This document shows, in pieces, positions 59,916-64,000 of a stretch of 64,000 nucleotides of DNA. Where the stretch lies: NCBI GenBank assembly GCA_045562555.1, contig JBJKVO010000002.1, positions 62,001-126,000 of the forward strand, in the 5' to 3' direction. Both the position numbers and the translations under genes were made by a program. This DNA comes from UBA2588 sp002339805. GTDB taxonomy: Bacteria; Chloroflexota; Dehalococcoidia; Lucifugimonadales; UBA3495. How positions within the stretch are numbered: position 1 is the first letter of the stretch; every line of letters starts with the position of its first letter. The notes beneath the pieces are model-generated. The model was given only the letters and a program-made list of their open reading frames with translations. It searched no databases and was not told the origin of the DNA.

Positions 59916-60389
59916 CTAAGCAATACCTAATTTAACTATATCTTCATATTCTTGTTTGGTTACAGGTTGGACCGAAAGCCGAACTCCTCTTTTTATTAAC
60001 ATCATGTTTTGAAACGAAGGGTTTTGTTTTATTTCCTGTAATGTCACTTCTGTCTCGAATTTTTGTTCAGCTTGAATGTCGACCATCAACCAAGTTGGAT
60101 TATCAGGATCGCTTTTGGGATCAAAATATTTAGCTGATGAATCCCAAGCTGTAAAGTCTGGATAGGCTTCTTTGACTATTATGGCTGTACCGATTACTGC
60201 AGGTATTTTGGTACTGCTGTGATAGAAAAGTACCTTGTCTCCTACATGCATTTGATCACGCATTAAATTACGAGCTTGATAATTTCTTACCCCATCCCAT
60301 TCGGCCGTCTGATGTTGTTCGCCTAATAGATCAGTGAATGAGTAATTGTTGGGTTCTGATTTGAATAGCCAATGTTTAATTTCGGACAT
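59916..60389 (-). CDS. EVE-domain protein
   Basis: 157 residues forming an EVE (PUA-like, YTH-related) domain. N-terminal WLFKSEPNNYSF and a middle WDGVRNYQARNLMRD are diagnostic, with VGDKVLFYHSS following. EVE domains bind modified bases such as 5-methyl- or 5-hydroxymethylcytosine and occur in restriction systems, but stand-alone copies are widespread and have no assigned role. GGAG precedes the ATG by ten bases. Fifteen bases after the acyl-CoA ligase gene, likely co-transcribed. Confidence 0.9.
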   Translation of the reverse strand: MSEIKHWLFKSEPNNYSFTDLLGEQHQTAEWDGVRNYQARNLMRDQMHVGDKVLFYHSSTKIPAVIGTAIIVKEAYPDFTAWDSSAKYFDPKSDPDNPTWLMVDIQAEQKFETEVTLQEIKQNPSFQNMMLIKRGVRLSVQPVTKQEYEDIVKLGIA

Positions 60390-60404
60390 ACTAATATTCT
60401 CCTG

Positions 60405-62030
60405 TTATCTGATATTTATTCCTGCTGCTTCACGGTCAAAGCAATCTTCTACTAAGTTTGGTTTTTCATTACGTAGAATGTCTTTTCGAATTCTAAGACT
60501 AGGTGTTTGAGGGAGTTCTGATCGGATTTCAATGTATCGGGGGACTTTGAAGTACGCTAGTTGAGAGGCGCACCACAGTATGATCTCTTTGGGGTCAATA
60601 TTAGAACCTGGTTTTGGTATCAAATATGCTTTCACTTCATCTTCTGCGAATTCCGCGGGGACAGCTATGATCGCGCACTCCAGAACTGTGAGGTGTTGTT
60701 TAATGACATCTTCTACTTCTTTTGAAGATATATTTTCTCCACGCCTTCTTATGATGTCTTTTTTTCGATCTACAAAATAAAGGAAATCGTCCTCATCAAC
60801 CCAGCCCAGGTCTCCAGTATGCAACCATCCATCGTGTAAACTTATTTTGGACTGTTCAGGGTTGTTCCAGTATCCAGGCATTATTGCCGGGTTGTATAGA
60901 CTAATTTCTCCAGGTGTGCCGTTAGGTACAGGCTTTCCTTGTTCATCTAGTATTCTGATAAGATTTTCAAACCTTCGGTCGGGATGTATTCTAGGCTTGC
61001 CAGAAGAATTAGCCCTTCGTTTTTCTCCTATCACTTCAATCGTACCGTAACAGGTTTCTGTCATTCCGAACCCTACGATGATATCCGTATCAAATCTTTT
61101 CTGAAAATCAGACAGAAATTCAGGGCTAAAAGCAGGAGAACCATAAAATAGGCGAACGGAATTATCAGTGTCTCGGGTTGTAGGTTCATTTTTAGCAAGA
61201 ATTGACATCATCATCCCGATGAAATTAACAACAGTGGCTTTTGAATCCCGTACCTGTTCCCAAAACTTACTTGCACTGAACCTCTGTTCTACTATCAGGG
61301 TAGCTCCGGATGCTATTGCTCCCATTGTTGAGTAATATTGAGCATTCGCATGGAAAAAAGGTAAGCATGTGAAGAATCGATCTTCATTTGTTGATTCCGT
61401 CCAATAGGCGAACCCTTGGCCTGCTGCTACATACATTTTATGAGTGATCTGTACTCCTTTAGGGTCACCGGTAGTTCCCGAAGTGTATACAAGTGTTGAA
61501 ATGGTGTTGGGCGTTACTTCTGAACAGAATTGTGTATTTTGTAATTCGCGAGACTCAGGATCGAAGCGGTCAGACAATTTTTTGCTATCTTTATTGCCAT
61601 GTACTGAAAGGAAATGTTGTACTGAAAGGGTTTTATGCCGAGACTGATCGATTACGCTTCCGAAACTTTCACTATAAATTACAGCCTTAGCAGCGCAATT
61701 GTTTACTATGAAAGTGAATTCATGCTCTTTGTAAGAAGTGTTTATAGGCACTCCAATTGCTCCTATTCTAGCGAGGCCGAACCATGCGAACAGAAATTCG
61801 GGACAATTATCTAAGAATAAACAGACTCGGTCTCCTTTAGAAATGCCGATTTCCAAAAAATGTTCTGCAGATTTCTTTGAAGAAATTCCGAAGCTGGAGT
61901 ATGAAATTTGTTGCTCATTGATCTCTAAGAATATTTTATTTGGATTGTTTTGAATGTTTATATCTAAGAAAGAGGGCAATGTTTGTTCCCAAGGTAGAAC
62001 AAGGTTTTCTTGTATGTGAGCATTATCCAT
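60405..62030 (-). CDS. Acyl-CoA ligase (AMP-forming)
   Basis: 541 residues of the ANL superfamily. P-loop YTSGTTGDPKG near 187-197, adenine-binding GFGMTE near 310, GWLHTGDLG near 395, and the C-terminal hinge DRKKDIIRRRGENIS with catalytic lysine region near 412. It resembles crotonobetaine/carnitine-CoA or long-chain ligases. A further 31 upstream codons are open but lie in the divergent promoter of the DUF35 gene; the ATG at 62030 is preferred. It feeds CoA esters to the CoA-transferase and thiolase-type genes nearby. Confidence 0.88.
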   Translation of the reverse strand: MDNAHIQENLVLPWEQTLPSFLDINIQNNPNKIFLEINEQQISYSSFGISSKKSAEHFLEIGISKGDRVCLFLDNCPEFLFAWFGLARIGAIGVPINTSYKEHEFTFIVNNCAAKAVIYSESFGSVIDQSRHKTLSVQHFLSVHGNKDSKKLSDRFDPESRELQNTQFCSEVTPNTISTLVYTSGTTGDPKGVQITHKMYVAAGQGFAYWTESTNEDRFFTCLPFFHANAQYYSTMGAIASGATLIVEQRFSASKFWEQVRDSKATVVNFIGMMMSILAKNEPTTRDTDNSVRLFYGSPAFSPEFLSDFQKRFDTDIIVGFGMTETCYGTIEVIGEKRRANSSGKPRIHPDRRFENLIRILDEQGKPVPNGTPGEISLYNPAIMPGYWNNPEQSKISLHDGWLHTGDLGWVDEDDFLYFVDRKKDIIRRRGENISSKEVEDVIKQHLTVLECAIIAVPAEFAEDEVKAYLIPKPGSNIDPKEIILWCASQLAYFKVPRYIEIRSELPQTPSLRIRKDILRNEKPNLVEDCFDREAAGINIR

Positions 62031-62089
62031 GAGTCTTATCCATGTAGTAAAAGATTTGTGAATCGACCATATCTTGTTAAAATATGTGC

Positions 62090-62503
62090 ATGAGTATTGA
62101 GAAAATTGTATCAGTCGATCCAACTAGGTTCAAATTAAATCCAGACAATACTAATGATTTTAGATTGACAGGGTTTCACTGTTGTGCATGTGATATTTTT
62201 GTATTTGGTGCAGCCACTAATTGTCAAAAATGCACTGATGGGAATGTGATTCCAGTAGACTTTTCGGGTGACGGTGTATTGTATAGCTACACACTCATCA
62301 AGGTTCCACCTGCTGGCTGGACAGGGACCACTCCGTATGTATTGGCTGAAGGTGAGTTATTGGAAGGGCCACATGTGCTTGCAGAACTTGTGGATACAAA
62401 TCCTGAAGAATTATTTATTGGAATGCCGTTAAAAGTGTCTTACGCCGTTGATGAATCCGGGAAGCAAGCTGTCGCCGTTTACAAATGGAAATTATCGGAT
62501 TGA
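62090..62503 (+). CDS. DUF35-type OB-fold/zinc-ribbon protein
   Basis: 137 residues. An N-terminal rubredoxin-like zinc ribbon uses CCACDIF and NCQKCTD (four Cys near 27-44), and an OB-fold domain follows (GDGVLYSYTLIKVPP). DUF35 proteins pair with thiolases or HMG-CoA synthases as acyl-CoA-handling scaffolds, and a thiolase gene follows 18 bases later. ATG at 62084 (two codons earlier) is equally possible. No Shine-Dalgarno sequence, and a -10 box TAAAAT ends six bases before the ATG. Confidence 0.82.
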   Translation: MSIEKIVSVDPTRFKLNPDNTNDFRLTGFHCCACDIFVFGAATNCQKCTDGNVIPVDFSGDGVLYSYTLIKVPPAGWTGTTPYVLAEGELLEGPHVLAELVDTNPEELFIGMPLKVSYAVDESGKQAVAVYKWKLSD

Positions 62504-62521
62504 TATACTGAGGATTATGTA

Positions 62522-63676
62522 ATGGAACAGATTAGAACTAATCGAAAAGTCAGAGTTGCAGGTGTTGGGTTACACCCGTTTGGTAGGTTTAGGAATAAAG
62601 ATATATCGACTATGGCTAGAGAGGCGGTTGTAGAATCTTTGAGAGATGCGGGCATTGCTTGGAATCGTGTTCAAGTAGGATATTTTGGTCACGTTTATTA
62701 TGAAGGTATGTCTATTGGGGAACGAGTACTATCACCTTTGGGATTGACGGGTATACCTATTGTGAACGTGGAAAATGCCTGCTCTAGTGGATCAACCGCT
62801 TTGTGGCAAGCGTTTTGGATGATTAATGCAGGGTTATATGACGTAGCTTTGGTTTTTGGAGCTGAAAAAGTTCCTAGTGGCCCTGTCACTGTCACGGGAG
62901 CGGATAGCCCTGATCGATTAATAGGCGGGGACCACATGATGGCTGGCTATGCACTGCGAATGAAGAGATATATCACAGAAACAGGAGCGTCAGAGGCTTC
63001 CATAGCACAAGTTGCGGTTAAAAATAGGCAACATGCATCGATGAACCCTTATGCCCATCGCAATGAAATGTATTCACTTGAAGAAGTACTTAAATCCCGT
63101 GTGATCGCAGACCCTTTAACGCTATTTCAATGTTGTCCAACTAGTGAAGGAGCGGCAGCAGTTGTTATTTGTGCAGATGATGTGATCGACTCTTTAGGGG
63201 TGTCCAGAGAGAATTCTCCAGAAATCCTAGCTTCTGTGTTGACATCAGGTGATTACAACGGAAATGGAAGTGATCATTCTGCTTTTAGTCCTTACAGAAC
63301 TGAGCCAGCTGCATTGAAAGCTTATGAAATGGCCAATATTTCTCCAGAAGATGTTGATCTTATACAAGTGCATGATGCAGCCACAATAGGAGAATTGCAG
63401 CAATTGGAATCCTTGCACATATTCAATAAAGGTGAGGCATGGATAGCTACTGAAGAAGGGAGAACCTCTCTGTCAGGGGATCGCCCCACTAATACTGATG
63501 GAGGACTTTTGGCTATGGGTCACCCGTTTGGTGCGTCAGGTATTAGGATGATTCATGAAACGGTGTTGCAACTGCGTAAACAAGCCGGCGCAAGGCAAAT
63601 AGAAAATCCCCAGATTGGAGTGTCTCAGTGCTCAGGAGCCGGCGATGTTACGACAGTACATATATTAAAGGCTTGA
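62522..63676 (+). CDS. Thiolase-family protein (SCP-x/lipid-transfer type)
   Basis: 384 residues with the nucleophile Cys in NACSSGSTALW (about 81-91), HDAATIGELQQLE and the C-terminal GHPFGASGIRM active-site His. It is of the sterol-carrier/lipid-transfer branch of thiolases, which cleave or condense acyl-CoAs and often need a DUF35 partner. The DUF35 gene lies directly upstream with 18 bases between, so a complex is likely. The final Cys of the typical CxGxG motif appears as QCSGAG near the end. Confidence 0.87.
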   Translation: MEQIRTNRKVRVAGVGLHPFGRFRNKDISTMAREAVVESLRDAGIAWNRVQVGYFGHVYYEGMSIGERVLSPLGLTGIPIVNVENACSSGSTALWQAFWMINAGLYDVALVFGAEKVPSGPVTVTGADSPDRLIGGDHMMAGYALRMKRYITETGASEASIAQVAVKNRQHASMNPYAHRNEMYSLEEVLKSRVIADPLTLFQCCPTSEGAAAVVICADDVIDSLGVSRENSPEILASVLTSGDYNGNGSDHSAFSPYRTEPAALKAYEMANISPEDVDLIQVHDAATIGELQQLESLHIFNKGEAWIATEEGRTSLSGDRPTNTDGGLLAMGHPFGASGIRMIHETVLQLRKQAGARQIENPQIGVSQCSGAGDVTTVHILKA

Positions 63677-63678
63677 TG

Positions 63679-64000
63679 CTATCGGTTTCTTAATTTGGTG
63701 AATTCAGATTTAAACCCTTCCACCATAGCTCGTCTGTCAGTACCGTGCAAAATAAATCGGGCGCCGTTGTCTGCCCAAAACTCAGATAGCTCCATGGATT
63801 GTTGGTGCACTAAAACAGGTATTCCTGCGGATTCTGACGTGGCGATGATATGTTTGACTGTATCGATGTATTTAGGGTTATTGTAGTCATCTGGGATTCC
63901 CAAAGAAATACTTAAATCATTTGGTCCAACAAATATGCCATCTATCCCCGGGACTTTTAAAATTTCCTCCAAGTTATTGACTGCAGCTACACTTTCTATT
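63679..64000 (-). CDS. HpcH/HpaI-type class II aldolase, C-terminal part only
   Basis: The gene runs off the right edge; 106 codons are present, ending with the stop at 63679. The visible part contains IESVAAV near the edge and then GIDGIFVGPNDLSISLG, the conserved block of HpcH/HpaI and citrate-lyase-beta-like aldolases, followed by a VLVHQQSMEL stretch. Aldolases of this type cleave 4-hydroxy-2-oxoacids to pyruvate and an aldehyde or use CoA esters. The frame is open to the window edge, so no start is seen. Convergent with the thiolase gene at a two-base gap. Confidence 0.85.
   Translation of the reverse strand, partial: IESVAAVNNLEEILKVPGIDGIFVGPNDLSISLGIPDDYNNPKYIDTVKHIIATSESAGIPVLVHQQSMELSEFWADNGARFILHGTDRRAMVEGFKSEFTKLRNR

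Noticed and set aside
1..64000. Candidate selenoproteins (in-frame TGA) in the window
   Set aside because: MsrA and thioredoxin use ordinary cysteines, and no coding gap with TGA flanked by conserved sequence was noticed. I did not scan every frame for SECIS-like structures, so this is not exhaustive.
1..64000. CRISPR arrays, insertion sequences, prophage and rRNA
   Set aside because: No repeat-spacer pattern, transposase, integrase or rRNA-like sequence was seen; base composition is even throughout.

Overview
The window is about 40% GC, densely coded, with no gap above 200 bases, and has many TTG/GTG starts. There are no rRNA genes, phage genes, transposases, insertion sequences or CRISPR arrays. 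Gene content suggests a free-living, probably marine, heterotrophic Chloroflexota bacterium of the SAR202/Dehalococcoidia type: a K+-dependent membrane pyrophosphatase, ThyX, a bacterial-type pyruvate dehydrogenase operon, Tat export, a DUF1800/NHL/DUF1501 operon, and many accessory catabolic families (MmgE/PrpD x2, CaiB, HMG-CoA-lyase-like, acyl-CoA ligase, thiolase/DUF35, HpcH aldolase, M20 amidohydrolases, D-threonine-aldolase-like proteins). The taxonomic call is inference from gene families, not from a marker alignment.

Layout. 0-2 kb: minus-strand ABC-2 exporter of the gliding (Gld) type, cut by the window edge. 2-5.2 kb: speD, agmatinase, cysteine desulfurase and a lipoprotein. 5.2-13 kb: two tandem M20 amidohydrolases, glycerate kinase, a HEPN/MNT pair, a PIG-L deacetylase and two tandem D-threonine-aldolase-like proteins; in both tandem pairs one copy has lost key residues, and the MNT protein has lost its catalytic motif. 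13-20.8 kb: alcohol dehydrogenase, glycerol kinase, malic enzyme, VOC protein, rhodanese, Gfo/Idh oxidoreductase, alpha/beta hydrolase and a YhhQ-type transporter. 20.8-24.5 kb: DUF1800-NHL-DUF1501 operon behind a perfect consensus promoter. 24.5-28 kb: minus-strand redox operon (two CMD/AhpD-like proteins, an unknown protein, MsrA, MFS).

28-32.4 kb: oligoribonuclease, a selenocysteine tRNA placed directly after thioredoxin, an RNA uracil methyltransferase, Maf, TatB-like/TatC and a convergent TatA. 32.4-39.5 kb: lpd-pdhA-pdhB-pdhC, a ThDP decarboxylase/synthase, then ThyX. 39.6-46.9 kb: a minus-strand run of peptide-type ABC permeases, a STAND NTPase with TPRs, PrpD, a 35-residue zinc-ribbon protein missed by ordinary length cut-offs, and an MFS transporter. 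47-50.7 kb: small HTH protein, HypE-like AIR-synthase protein, an unknown protein, metallophosphoesterase and UppP. 50.7-64 kb: pyrophosphatase, SDR, a degenerate receiver, CaiB, ribokinase-like kinase, Nudix, HMG-CoA-lyase-like, VOC, second PrpD, EVE, acyl-CoA ligase, DUF35 plus thiolase, and an HpcH aldolase cut by the right edge.

Promoters are of the ordinary sigma-70 kind (TTGACA/TATAAT, 16-18 base spacers), with at least nine good examples. Several genes have a -10 box only 6-9 bases before the start codon and no Shine-Dalgarno sequence, suggesting leaderless mRNAs. The most noteworthy items are the trxA-tRNA-Sec unit, the set of active-site-degenerate paralogues, the HEPN/MNT pair lacking the nucleotidyltransferase catalytic residues, the signal-peptide-less DUF1800/NHL/DUF1501 operon, and the effector-less STAND-TPR protein in a metabolic operon.
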